Positions 7,452 to 15,529 of a stretch of DNA of 64,000 nucleotides are shown here, in pieces. The notes below the pieces were generated by a model. The model was given only the letters and a program-made list of their open reading frames with translations. It was not told the origin of the DNA and made no database searches. The position numbers and the translations under genes were made by a program. Source of the DNA: Bacteroidaceae bacterium (lineage in GTDB: Bacteria > Bacteroidota > Bacteroidia > Bacteroidales > Bacteroidaceae); assembly GCA_017524545.1 (NCBI GenBank), contig JAFXVN010000039.1, positions 20,267-84,266 of the forward strand, read 5' to 3'. Position 1 is the stretch's first letter, and the number at the start of each line of letters is the position of its first letter.

Positions 7452-9470
7452 TTACAGCTTCACTTTGAAGAGCTGGAAGGTCTTTGCTGGAATGGTGGGG
7501 GAAAGGGTGAGCGTGCCCTTTTCGGATGTGATGGCAATTGTACTGCTTTGGGGACTTACGACTTCGGGCTTGCCCGGCACGTTCTCAGCATCGTAGTTGC
7601 TGCAATCCAGAGTTATAAGCTCGGCTGTACTGGGACTGGTCTTGAGCTTCAGACCCGTGACATTGATACTGGTGGTGCTTGCCTTCTCCTGGGTGTTGAC
7701 GACTTTCACGATGATTTCGTTCTTGTCCTTGTCGATTACGGCACTGGCAAAAACACCGTCCTTCCCCTTCTCCACGGGATTGGCGACGGGTGTACCACCG
7801 TTAAGACTGATGGTGGTGGGCAGGACATTCGTGCCTCGATTCATCATGTAGAGCTGCTGCACATAGTAGCTGGTGGTTCGGGCCGTGGAGAGATTGTCGT
7901 ACCAAATGAGGTCGGGACGCCATTGCCAACCCTCCATGTGAGCAAAAAGAGGTGCATAAGTGGCCATGTGAACCAGGTCGGCGTTGCGCTCGATGTTGGT
8001 CATAAAGGCGGCTTCGTAGATGCTGGCACCTGCATGGTTGTACTTCTTGCCTCGGTCGTGGCAAGCCCATTCGCCAACAAAGACGCGCGGACCATCTTTC
8101 GTATAGAACGTGCGGTCGCTGTAGCGGTTCATCCAATCCTTGTACCACTGGATGTCGCGATAGAAATGTTCATCCACGAGGTCGGCTTTCAGCTCGCGCA
8201 TTGCCTTCCAACCATTATGGAAATGGTCGTCCTCGGCATTGGGACCGCTGGTGCCAATGAGCTTGATTTCAGGATGCACTTTGCGGACTTCGGGGGCGAT
8301 GATAGCCAGACGGTCGAAGAAGGGCTGCTCCCACTGCTCGTTGCCAATGGCCAGGAACTTGAGATTGAAGGGAGCAGGATGTCCCATGTCGGCGCGGAGC
8401 TTCGCCCATTCATTAGTGGCAGGGTCGCCGTTGGCAAAGTCGATGAGGTCTATGCAGTCATCGATGAATTGCTGCAGGCCTTCCTTGGTGGCAGGAGCAT
8501 GAGCATCGTCACCGTTTTGGTACTGACAGGCCATACCCACATTCAGCACGGGCAATGGTTCGGCGCCAATCTCCTCGGAGAGCTGGAAGAACTCGAAGAA
8601 GCCGAGGCCGTAGCTCTGGAAGTAGTCGGGGAAGTAGCGGTGGGTGAAGGTGTAGTGCCAGCGGTTCTCGTTGAGAGGACGGTTCTCGACAGGCCCAACG
8701 GTGTTCTTCCACTGATAACGGGTTTTCATGTCTGTTCCCTCCACAATGCAGCCGCCGGGGAAACGTAACACGCCAGGATGCAGTTCTTCCAACGTCTGTG
8801 CCACATCCATTCGCAATCCATTCTCGTGGCCCCTGTAGGTCTTCACGGGGAAGAGGCTGACGTGCTCCAGGTCGGTCGTCACCTTACCATCGCCCCAAAC
8901 ACGGAGGTGAGCTTTGGCAAAGGTGCGCTTCGGCTTGATGATGGCAGTATATTTTTTCCACATTTTGCCGCTAATGTCCAGCCCGACGTTACCCAGTTTC
9001 TGGTCTTCTTCCATCGTGGCGTTATCCACAAGGTCTATCCAAATTTTTGCGTTGCCGTCATCGGGGACACGTGCCCAGACGGAGAAGCGGTATTCCTCGC
9101 CGCCCTTTACGGCAATACCAAAGAAACCATGATTCTCAATCATCGAGTGCTTTTCGCGGTGACCCGGAGGTGCCAGACGAACATAGTGCGGATTGCGATT
9201 GAAGGGACCATCGTCCATGAGCGTCACACGCCCGGAGATGTCCCATCCGGCAAAGTGGTCGGGAAACTCGAAGCTGCGGTTCTTCACCAGCTCGGCATAG
9301 AGGCCACCGTCGGCAGCGTAGTTGACGTCCTCGAAAAAGATGCCGTACATGGTTGGCTGGATGGTGGCACCGGGTTTCTTGGCGTTGATGGTAATGACGT
9401 TTTCCTGTGCCCGAGCGGACAAAGTGGTAAGCGCGAGAGTAGCGCAGAAAAGGATTCTTCTGAATCTCAT
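7452..9470 (-). CDS. alpha-L-arabinofuranosidase, GH51
   Basis: 672-aa secreted enzyme removing alpha-L-arabinofuranosyl residues from arabinan and arabinoxylan. The start at ATG 9470 gives the signal peptide MRFRRILFCATLALTTLSARA. A carbohydrate-binding-like segment (about 60-190) precedes the GH51 barrel with FPGGCIVEG, the acid/base Glu in AIGNEQW (about residue 377) and the nucleophile Glu in VGEWACH (about residue 466), then the usual C-terminal beta domain. It is monocistronic, with its own promoter. A second GH51 gene at 23624 has the same architecture but is clearly divergent. Confidence 0.93.
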   Translation of the reverse strand: MRFRRILFCATLALTTLSARAQENVITINAKKPGATIQPTMYGIFFEDVNYAADGGLYAELVKNRSFEFPDHFAGWDISGRVTLMDDGPFNRNPHYVRLAPPGHREKHSMIENHGFFGIAVKGGEEYRFSVWARVPDDGNAKIWIDLVDNATMEEDQKLGNVGLDISGKMWKKYTAIIKPKRTFAKAHLRVWGDGKVTTDLEHVSLFPVKTYRGHENGLRMDVAQTLEELHPGVLRFPGGCIVEGTDMKTRYQWKNTVGPVENRPLNENRWHYTFTHRYFPDYFQSYGLGFFEFFQLSEEIGAEPLPVLNVGMACQYQNGDDAHAPATKEGLQQFIDDCIDLIDFANGDPATNEWAKLRADMGHPAPFNLKFLAIGNEQWEQPFFDRLAIIAPEVRKVHPEIKLIGTSGPNAEDDHFHNGWKAMRELKADLVDEHFYRDIQWYKDWMNRYSDRTFYTKDGPRVFVGEWACHDRGKKYNHAGASIYEAAFMTNIERNADLVHMATYAPLFAHMEGWQWRPDLIWYDNLSTARTTSYYVQQLYMMNRGTNVLPTTISLNGGTPVANPVEKGKDGVFASAVIDKDKNEIIVKVVNTQEKASTTSINVTGLKLKTSPSTAELITLDCSNYDAENVPGKPEVVSPQSSTIAITSEKGTLTLSPTIPAKTFQLFKVKL

Positions 9471-9500
9471 AGGAGTAGGTATAAAGTTTAATTTGCGTGC

Positions 9501-9508
9501 CAAAGTTA
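9501..9508 (-). promoter_or_regulatory. GH51 promoter -7 box (TAACTTTG)
   Basis: TTTGTAACTTTGGCACG on the minus strand lies 30 bp upstream of ATG 9470. This supports that start over an in-frame ATG at 9503, which would overlap the box. Confidence 0.6.
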
Positions 9509-9613
9509 CAAAGAAGATTAGAAATAAGGGATTATGGAATCAGAAAAGAACCAAAATCAGAGGAAAAACGAATGGTTTTTCACTTTTCTCCTTTCACCTT
9601 TCACCTTTTTTCG

Positions 9614-9621
9614 TACCTTTG
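9614..9621 (+). promoter_or_regulatory. promoter -7 box (TACCTTTG) for the histidine-kinase-like gene
   Basis: TCGTACCTTTGCGCG follows a CTCCTTTCACCTTTCACC-type repeat (about 9575-9608) and precedes ATG 9659 by about 37 bp. Confidence 0.65.
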
Positions 9622-9658
9622 CGCGCGAAATAACCCCAATAACATAATTGATTTCACT

Positions 9659-10486
9659 ATGGTTTATACAATTTTAATTGTTGTTCTTTTGCTAATTGCC
9701 TTTGGCATCCGTATGTTTTTCGTTCATCGGCACTACACAAAACTTTTGGACGTGGCGGTGAATCGTGCCCAGAAGAGTGAACAGATAAAGTCGGTGTTCA
9801 TCGACAACATCAGCCGCACGCTCCGCACGCCGCTGAATGCCATCGACGGCTATTGCAACAAGATTCTTGAAGAGAAAGGCGAAAACATGCAGCCCGCCCA
9901 GACGAGGGAATTGGTGACCAATATCTCTGAGTATTCAAAGGAGTTGGTTGATTTCGTCGAGCAGCTTCACGAGATGTCCAAGTTCGAGGGTGTCACGCCA
10001 TCCTTCACGTTCATAGAGGTCAACCTGACCGAGCTCATGGCGTCCTATCGCCGCGAGGCCATGAACTACACCAAGCCCGATGTCGCTGTGCGCGTCACCA
10101 CAGACCTCTCGCCTCATTGCAGGGCCATCCTCGACACCAATCTCATGCACCAGCTGATGATGCATCTTCTGCACAACGCCGCCAACCATGTTGTAGAGGG
10201 CGACATCTTCATCCGATACAGCTGTGAGCGCAGGGGACTCAAAGTCTCAATCAGCTACGCAGGCATCGGACTGGCCGAGCTGGCAGGCAAGGACTTGCTC
10301 TCATTCCTCCAGAAGGATGATGTCCTGAAAGACGCCAACAAGTCCTCTCACTTCGGGATTGCCATCTGCAGGGCTATTGTTGACATGCTCGGAGGTGAGT
10401 TCTATCTGGATTCGGGTACCGACAAGAAATCCGTCGCCACATTCTGGTTCCCCTGCACGATGAAAGACATCTACAGGGACATATAG
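9659..10486 (+). CDS. degenerate sensor histidine kinase (phospho-acceptor His absent)
   Basis: 275 aa. One N-terminal membrane helix (residues 3-21), then a dimerisation region and an HATPase-like domain. The H box reads ISRTLRTPLNAI where active kinases have SHE(L/I)RTPLNAI, so the phospho-acceptor His is Arg53 and the next acidic residue is Thr. The N box (LLHNAANHV) keeps its Asn, but the G1 motif (normally DxGxG) reads SYAGIG without the Asp, and G2 is HFGIAICRA. It therefore looks like a pseudokinase that might still dimerise or bind nucleotide. No response regulator is adjacent. The start at ATG 9659 follows the promoter; the longer frame upstream runs through repeat DNA. Confidence 0.8.
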   Translation: MVYTILIVVLLLIAFGIRMFFVHRHYTKLLDVAVNRAQKSEQIKSVFIDNISRTLRTPLNAIDGYCNKILEEKGENMQPAQTRELVTNISEYSKELVDFVEQLHEMSKFEGVTPSFTFIEVNLTELMASYRREAMNYTKPDVAVRVTTDLSPHCRAILDTNLMHQLMMHLLHNAANHVVEGDIFIRYSCERRGLKVSISYAGIGLAELAGKDLLSFLQKDDVLKDANKSSHFGIAICRAIVDMLGGEFYLDSGTDKKSVATFWFPCTMKDIYRDI

Positions 10487-10586
10487 TACCGACTTTTATT
10501 AGGTCGCAACAGGGGGAAAAGCATAAAAATCAGCACTAAAGCAAAAATAATCCATAATCTCTAACCCCTAATCCATAATTTTTTCT

Positions 10587-10594
10587 TACCTTTG
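10587..10594 (+). promoter_or_regulatory. rpsP promoter -7 box (TACCTTTG)
   Basis: TTACCTTTGCGCCG lies about 57 bp upstream of the rpsP ATG. The spacer before it holds a CTCTAACCCCTAATCC-type repeat (10558-10576). Confidence 0.65.
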
Positions 10595-10651
10595 CGCCGC
10601 CGTTACGAGTTAGCGGCACATTTCAAACCTATTAAAAGTTCTAATTAAATT

Positions 10652-11206
10652 ATGGCAACAAAAATCAGATTGCAGCGTCACGGACGTAAAGGCTATGCTT
10701 TCTACAGCATCGTGATCGCTGATGTAAGAGCACCGCGTGACGGTAAGTTTACAGAGAAGATTGGTACGTATAACCCGAACACCAATCCCGCCACTGTAGA
10801 TTTGAAATTCGATCGTGCCCTTTATTGGGTAGAGTGTGGCGCACAGCCCACCGACACGGTTCGCAACATCCTCTCCGGCGAAGGTGTGTATCTCATGAAG
10901 CACCTGCGCGGTGGTGTAAGGAAGGGCGCTTTTGACGAGGCAGCCTGCGAAGCAAAGTTTGCAGCGTGGAAAGCCGACAAGCAGAAGGGCTTGAACCAAG
11001 TGACAGCTAAGAACGAGGCCGACAAGAAGGCTGCTGCCGCAGCCAAGCTGGAAGCCGAGAAGAAAGCTAACGCAGAGATCGCAAAGAAGGTAGCCGACAA
11101 GAAAGCCGCAGAGGCTCTTGCAAAGGCTGAAGCCGAGGCAGCAGCCAAGGCAGAGGCAGAACCGGCTGCGGAAGGTGAAACAACCGAAACTCCCGCAGAG
11201 GCTTAA
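10652..11206 (+). CDS. rpsP: 30S ribosomal protein S16
   Basis: 184 aa. Residues 1-85 are the S16 core ([20 protein letters not shown]...), which helps assemble the 30S subunit by binding 16S rRNA. The remaining 100 residues are an Ala/Lys/Glu-rich, probably helical, charged tail; a long tail of this kind is usual in Bacteroidetes S16, while other bacteria stop near 80-90 aa. It is a single-gene unit with its own promoter and a terminator at 11328. Confidence 0.97.
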   Translation: MATKIRLQRHGRKGYAFYSIVIADVRAPRDGKFTEKIGTYNPNTNPATVDLKFDRALYWVECGAQPTDTVRNILSGEGVYLMKHLRGGVRKGAFDEAACEAKFAAWKADKQKGLNQVTAKNEADKKAAAAAKLEAEKKANAEIAKKVADKKAAEALAKAEAEAAAKAEAEPAAEGETTETPAEA

Positions 11207-11327
11207 AATCAATCACAAACCATTATTTCAATTAGACTTTTTCCAACCAACCAAAGCGAACCATCCGATTAGGCAAGAGCAGACAGACAGCCTGTTGTGC
11301 CAAGCAAAAGAATGGTCGCATAAATGT

Positions 11328-11366
11328 AAGGGCGTTGCCGTGAGGCAATGCCCTTCATCATTTTTA
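11328..11366 (+). terminator. rpsP terminator
   Basis: AAGGGCGTTGCC (11328-11339) pairs with GGCAATGCCCTT (11343-11354) around a GTGA loop, followed by CATCATTTTT. Confidence 0.85.
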
Positions 11367-11420
11367 TAGCTTCGTCCGTTTTCAGCCCCTATAAGCTGGC
11401 ATAATCTCGACATTTTACAC

Positions 11421-11492
11421 AGATTGCGCCAAAATATAACATTATTATTTGGCGCAATCTTATGTTTTTATTAACTTTGCGCCAAAATATAA
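11421..11492. promoter_or_regulatory. inverted repeat and direct repeat at the ATPase promoter
   Basis: AGATTGCGCCAAA (11421-11433) is inverted at 11448-11460, and GCGCCAAAATATAA (11426-11439) is directly repeated at 11479-11492. The second copy begins at the last base of the -7 box TAACTTTG (11472-11479). The arrangement fits an operator for a regulator of the downstream ATPase gene. Confidence 0.6.
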
Positions 11493-11502
11493 ATGATGTA
11501 AG

Positions 11503-12966
11503 ATGGAAAATTCAATTGTGGGTCGTGAAAAGGAGATAAAGGAGCTGAAGAATTATCTTTCCTCGGAACAGTCGGAGTTTATAGCTGTCTATGGAAGACG
11601 ACGTGTTGGTAAGACATTTCTTATAAAAGAGCTTTTAGAGGGGCAATTCTGCTTTAGAATGACGGGAAAGGAAAATGCTCGACTTGGAGAGCAGTTGCTG
11701 AACTTTTCTTATGCGCTTTCGGATTTCTTTGATGATGACCATGTGCCTCAGAATTGGACAGAGGCTTTTCGCTTGCTCTCTAAAAACATTGAGAAGCAAG
11801 GAGAAGGTGCAAAAATCATCTTCTTTGACGAACTTCCGTGGCTTGACACGCAGAAATCCGGATTCCTTGGTGCGTTGGAACATTTCTGGAACAACTGGGC
11901 TTATTATCGGAAGGACATAAAACTAATCGTCTGTGGTTCTGCCACCTCATGGATGCTGAACAAACTGATTAACTCCAGGGGAGGACTACATAACCGTGTA
12001 ACTCACAAAATGCTGATTTCCCCTTTCTGTCTTGAAGAAATGGAGCGATACTTCCAAAGCAGAGGCTTTAACTATGAGCGTCCCGAAATGATAGACTGCT
12101 ACATGGCTGTGGGTGGCGTTGCCTACTATTTATCATTGTTCGATAAAGACAAAAGCGTGGCAGAGAATATAAATAGCCTCTGTTTTACCAACGGTGGAGA
12201 GCTGGCGGATGAGTTTAACAGGCTCTACGACTCGCTATTCAAAAAGGCAGAGAACCATATCGCTGTTATAAATGCGCTCAGCTGTGCCCGGAAAGGAATG
12301 ACCCGTCTTGAGTTAATCAACAAGACGAAGCTTCTGAATAATGGTAATTTCACCACGTTGCTCAAAGAATTGGAGACATGTGAATTCATACGTTCTTACT
12401 ACCCATTCGGCAAAGAAAAGAAGAACAAACTGTTTCAACTCACAGACCAATTCTCTCTCTTCTATTTTCACTTTATGAAGGACAAAAATAATGTTGGAAA
12501 AAACTATTGGCTCCAGAAGATAGGCACGCCAGAATATGCAGCATGGTCTGGCTATTCTTTTGAGACGGTATGCCTGCATCATATCGAACAAATTGTCAAT
12601 GCTTTGGGCATCAGCGGAACATTCTATTCGCCATGTTCATGGGCATATCGACCATCGGAAGCAGTTCTTAATGATGCTGATGCGGACGAGGACATGAAGA
12701 CTGGTGGCCAGATTGACTTGCTGATAGATAGGAATGACAAGACTATAAGCGTATGTGAAATGAAATATGCGAGCGAAGAATACGAGATAACAAAAGCCTA
12801 TGCCAGCCATGTGGAGCAAAGGCTCCGTACATTCAGAAAGGTTACATCCACCAAGAAATCCTTTTCCGTAGTTTATGTGACACCTTTCGGTCTTCATAAT
12901 AACATGTACGCAAGGAAAGTCAACAAACAGATAACAGCAGACGACCTGTTCAGAAAACTACTGTGA
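11503..12966 (+). CDS. archaeal-type AAA ATPase with DUF234-like C-terminus
   Basis: 487 aa. P-loop ATPase with Walker A YGRRRVGKT (about residues 30-38) and Walker B KIIFFDELPW. After a winged-helix-like middle comes a C-terminal restriction-endonuclease-like fold: GGQIDLLIDR...VCEMKYA, with D and ExK in PD-(D/E)XK spacing. Function unknown for the family; genes of this type are patchily distributed and often repeated in one genome. The gene is AT-rich relative to rpsP and relA, stands alone, and has the operator-like repeats at 11421-11492. It differs from the DUF4143 ATPase at 3883 in its C-terminal domain. Confidence 0.88.
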   Translation: MENSIVGREKEIKELKNYLSSEQSEFIAVYGRRRVGKTFLIKELLEGQFCFRMTGKENARLGEQLLNFSYALSDFFDDDHVPQNWTEAFRLLSKNIEKQGEGAKIIFFDELPWLDTQKSGFLGALEHFWNNWAYYRKDIKLIVCGSATSWMLNKLINSRGGLHNRVTHKMLISPFCLEEMERYFQSRGFNYERPEMIDCYMAVGGVAYYLSLFDKDKSVAENINSLCFTNGGELADEFNRLYDSLFKKAENHIAVINALSCARKGMTRLELINKTKLLNNGNFTTLLKELETCEFIRSYYPFGKEKKNKLFQLTDQFSLFYFHFMKDKNNVGKNYWLQKIGTPEYAAWSGYSFETVCLHHIEQIVNALGISGTFYSPCSWAYRPSEAVLNDADADEDMKTGGQIDLLIDRNDKTISVCEMKYASEEYEITKAYASHVEQRLRTFRKVTSTKKSFSVVYVTPFGLHNNMYARKVNKQITADDLFRKLL

Positions 12967-13068
12967 AGGTTAAGCCGCTTGCAAATGTGACTTTTACCAA
13001 AACCACAAAAGCAATCAATTAAAAGGCAATTATTTCCATTAACCGAGGGTTATTCAACAGAAAATGTG

Positions 13069-13076
13069 TAAATTTG
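13069..13076 (+). promoter_or_regulatory. relic promoter -7 box of the hsdM remnant (TAAATTTG)
   Basis: GTGTAAATTTGTAG lies 33 bp upstream of the remnant start codon at 13110. It is probably the original hsdM promoter. Confidence 0.4.
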
Positions 13077-13109
13077 TAGCCACAATAAGGCATAATCAAG
13101 AAAAACAAT

Positions 13110-13211
13110 ATGGCAAAGAAACAGATAAAGGAGAAATCGATTGAAGAAACGCAGTGAGAGTCGGCGAACAAGCTGCGTGGCTCTGTGGAACCGTCAGAGT
13201 ATAAACATGTT
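13110..13211 (+). pseudogene. hsdM: remnant of type I restriction-modification methyltransferase gene (hsdM), 5' end only
   Basis: From ATG 13110 the frame reads MAKKQIKEKSIEETQ, stop, ESANKLRGSVEPSEYKHV. This matches the usual HsdM N-terminus, in which LWESANKLRGSVEPSEYKHV leads into the conserved helix VLGLIFLKF. Here Leu-Trp has become Gln-stop (CTG TGG to CAG TGA), and homology ends abruptly at 13211, 15 bp before the 3' end of relA/spoT. The rest of the methyltransferase and its partners hsdS and hsdR are absent, so this is a deletion relic of a lost type I R-M locus. It cannot be functional. Confidence 0.85.
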
Positions 13212-13226
13212 GGAAAAGCCGGTGCT

Positions 13227-15521
13227 TCAGGAGCGTCTTACTTCTTCGATTTCCTCGATTTTCTTGAGGTCGCGGCAGATGGCTTGGATGTCCCGGACGT
13301 CGTGGACGCCGAGCATGATGTCGGCTGTGAAGAGGCCGTCGTTTGTGTCGATGTGGAGGCTGTGGATGTTCACGTTGAGCTGCTGGGAGAGGATGGCCGT
13401 TATCTGGTGCAGCACGCCGACGTGGTCGAAGCCGCCGATGTGGAGCGAGGCGGGGAAATACAGCGTTCCGTGCGTGTCCCAGTTGGCAGCCAGAATTTGG
13501 TTGCCGTCGCTTGCCTTGAGCCGTTTTGCCACGTCGCATTGCCGCTTGTGGATGATGATGTGCTGCTTCTCGTCGATGTATCCGAGCACGTCGTCGCCGG
13601 GGATGGGGTGGCAGCAGTCGCAGAAGATGTAGCGGCCGATTGTCTCTTCGTTGAGGATAAGCGGTTTCTTCTTGTCTATCTTCAGGGGTTCCTGTTTTGT
13701 GTCGGCTGGCTGTACGGGGGTGACGTCCGCTGTTTCGTCGTGGTGCCGCTTGAAGATGTTCAGATACTTTTTCAGCTTCGTCCTCTTGCGGACTTTTTCG
13801 CTCAAGGTCTTCAGGTCTGCTTCGCCCAGTGTGATGGTCTGCGAGCCGATGGCGGAAAGCAGTTCCTCGCGGGTGGCAAGGTCGTGGAACTGGCACAGCT
13901 TGCCAATGTTGATGCTGTTGGGTTCCTTCTCGTTCTTCTGGAAGAATTCGTTGAGGATATCTTCGCCCACCTTCTGCTTCTCGCGTTCTTCGCGGCGCAG
14001 TATGGCCTGTATCTTGCCCTTAGCCTTGGCTGTGGTGGTGATGTCAATCCATTTCTTATCGACCTTCTGGTTCTTGGATGTGAGGATTTCCACCTGGTCG
14101 CCGCTCTGCAGGACATGGCTGATGCCCACGAGCTTGTGGTTGACCTTTGCGCCGATGCAGTGTGTGCCGAGGAAGGTGTGGATGCTGAAGGCAAAGTCGA
14201 GGACGGTGCAGCCCGAGGGCATCGTCTTGAATTCGCCCTTTGGTGTCACCACGAATATCTCGCTGGCGAAGAGGTTGAGCTTGATAGAGTCGAGGAAGTC
14301 GATGGCGTTGGGCTGCGGGTCGTCCAGAATCTCCCGGATGGTGTGCAGCCATTTTTCCAGTTCCGCCTCGTTGTTTACGTTGTCCTCGTCGTCGTCCGTG
14401 TCGCCCTCCTCGTTGGGCATCGGCTGATCCTTGTACTTCCAGTGTGCGGCGAATCCCTGCTCTGCGATGTCGTCCATGCGTCGGCTGCGTATCTGCACCT
14501 CCACCCATTTGCCAGCCTTGCTCATGAGGGTGGTGTGGAGTGCCTGGTAGCCGTTGGCCTTTTTGTTGTGAACCCAGTCGCGCAGGCGGTCGGGGTGCGG
14601 CTTGTAGATGGTGCTGGCGATGTCGTATATCTTGAAGCACTCGGCAGTCTCGTCCATGCCTTTTTCCGTCTCGAAGATGATGCGGACGGCCAGGATGTCG
14701 TATATCTCGTCGAACTCGATGTGCTTTGTCTGCATCTTGCTCCAGACGCTGTAGGGGGCTTTGATGCGTGCCTTAATCTCATAGCGCAGTCCCGTCTCGT
14801 CGAGCTTCTCGCGGATGGGTGCGGTGAACTGGTCGAAGATGGTGTTCAGATGCTCCCGCATCCCCGTCAGCTTATCCTTGATGTTTCGGTATTCCTCCGG
14901 GTGCTCGTAGCTGAAGCTGAGGTCTTCCAGCTCCTCCTTGATTTTGTTCAGGCCGAGCCGGTTGGCCAGCGGCGCGTAGATGTAGAGCGTCTCGCCGGCT
15001 ATCTTGTACTGCTTGCCGGGGAGCTGGCTGCCCAGGGTGCGCATGTTGTGCAGGCGGTCAGAGATTTTGATGAGTATGACGCGGATGTCGTCGCTCATGG
15101 TGAGCAGCAGTTTCTTGAAAGATTCGGCCTGCACCGAAGCCTTGTCGCCGAAGATGCCGCCCGAGATTTTCGTCAGTCCATCGACAATCTGGGCTATCTT
15201 CGGGCCGAAGATGTTGGAGATGTCCTCCACCGTGTAGTCCGTGTCCTCCACCACATCGTGCAGCAGAGCGGAGCAGATGCCGGTGCTGCCCAGGCCGATG
15301 TCTTCGCAGGCTATTTGTGCCACGGCGATGGGGTGCATGATGTAGGGTTCGCCGGAGAGACGGCGGACACCCTTGTGTGCCTCCTTAGCGAAGTTGAAGG
15401 CCTTGTCGATGATTTCGGTGTGCTTACGATGATGTGATGCCAGGTAAGTGTCTATCAGGTGCTGGTAGGCTTCGCTCACCATCTTCTCATCTTCCTTTTC
15501 GCGAATGTTCTGTTCTTCCAT
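13227..15521 (-). CDS. relA: bifunctional (p)ppGpp synthetase/hydrolase, RelA/SpoT family
   Basis: 764-aa stringent-response enzyme. In order: an HD hydrolase domain with MHP and LLHDVVEDT (about residue 87, metal-binding HD intact), a synthetase domain (YDILAVRIIFE; ANGYQALHTTL; GFAAHWKYK), a TGS domain near residue 400, and a C-terminal ACT domain ending EEIEEVRRS. Both catalytic halves look intact, so it should make and degrade (p)ppGpp. The gene is last in the leftward operon parA-parB-DUF5683-transglycosylase-relA; its ATG lies 8 bp downstream of the previous stop. The start could also be the Met at residue 14 (MVSEAYQHL). Confidence 0.95.
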   Translation of the reverse strand: MEEQNIREKEDEKMVSEAYQHLIDTYLASHHRKHTEIIDKAFNFAKEAHKGVRRLSGEPYIMHPIAVAQIACEDIGLGSTGICSALLHDVVEDTDYTVEDISNIFGPKIAQIVDGLTKISGGIFGDKASVQAESFKKLLLTMSDDIRVILIKISDRLHNMRTLGSQLPGKQYKIAGETLYIYAPLANRLGLNKIKEELEDLSFSYEHPEEYRNIKDKLTGMREHLNTIFDQFTAPIREKLDETGLRYEIKARIKAPYSVWSKMQTKHIEFDEIYDILAVRIIFETEKGMDETAECFKIYDIASTIYKPHPDRLRDWVHNKKANGYQALHTTLMSKAGKWVEVQIRSRRMDDIAEQGFAAHWKYKDQPMPNEEGDTDDDEDNVNNEAELEKWLHTIREILDDPQPNAIDFLDSIKLNLFASEIFVVTPKGEFKTMPSGCTVLDFAFSIHTFLGTHCIGAKVNHKLVGISHVLQSGDQVEILTSKNQKVDKKWIDITTTAKAKGKIQAILRREEREKQKVGEDILNEFFQKNEKEPNSINIGKLCQFHDLATREELLSAIGSQTITLGEADLKTLSEKVRKRTKLKKYLNIFKRHHDETADVTPVQPADTKQEPLKIDKKKPLILNEETIGRYIFCDCCHPIPGDDVLGYIDEKQHIIIHKRQCDVAKRLKASDGNQILAANWDTHGTLYFPASLHIGGFDHVGVLHQITAILSQQLNVNIHSLHIDTNDGLFTADIMLGVHDVRDIQAICRDLKKIEEIEEVRRS

Positions 15522-15529
15522 GGCTTTCT

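Noticed and set aside
13185-15437. 750-codon plus-strand frame opposite relA/spoT
   Set aside because: Low-complexity Val/Leu/Glu-rich translation with no domain; it is the antisense shadow of a GC-rich real gene.
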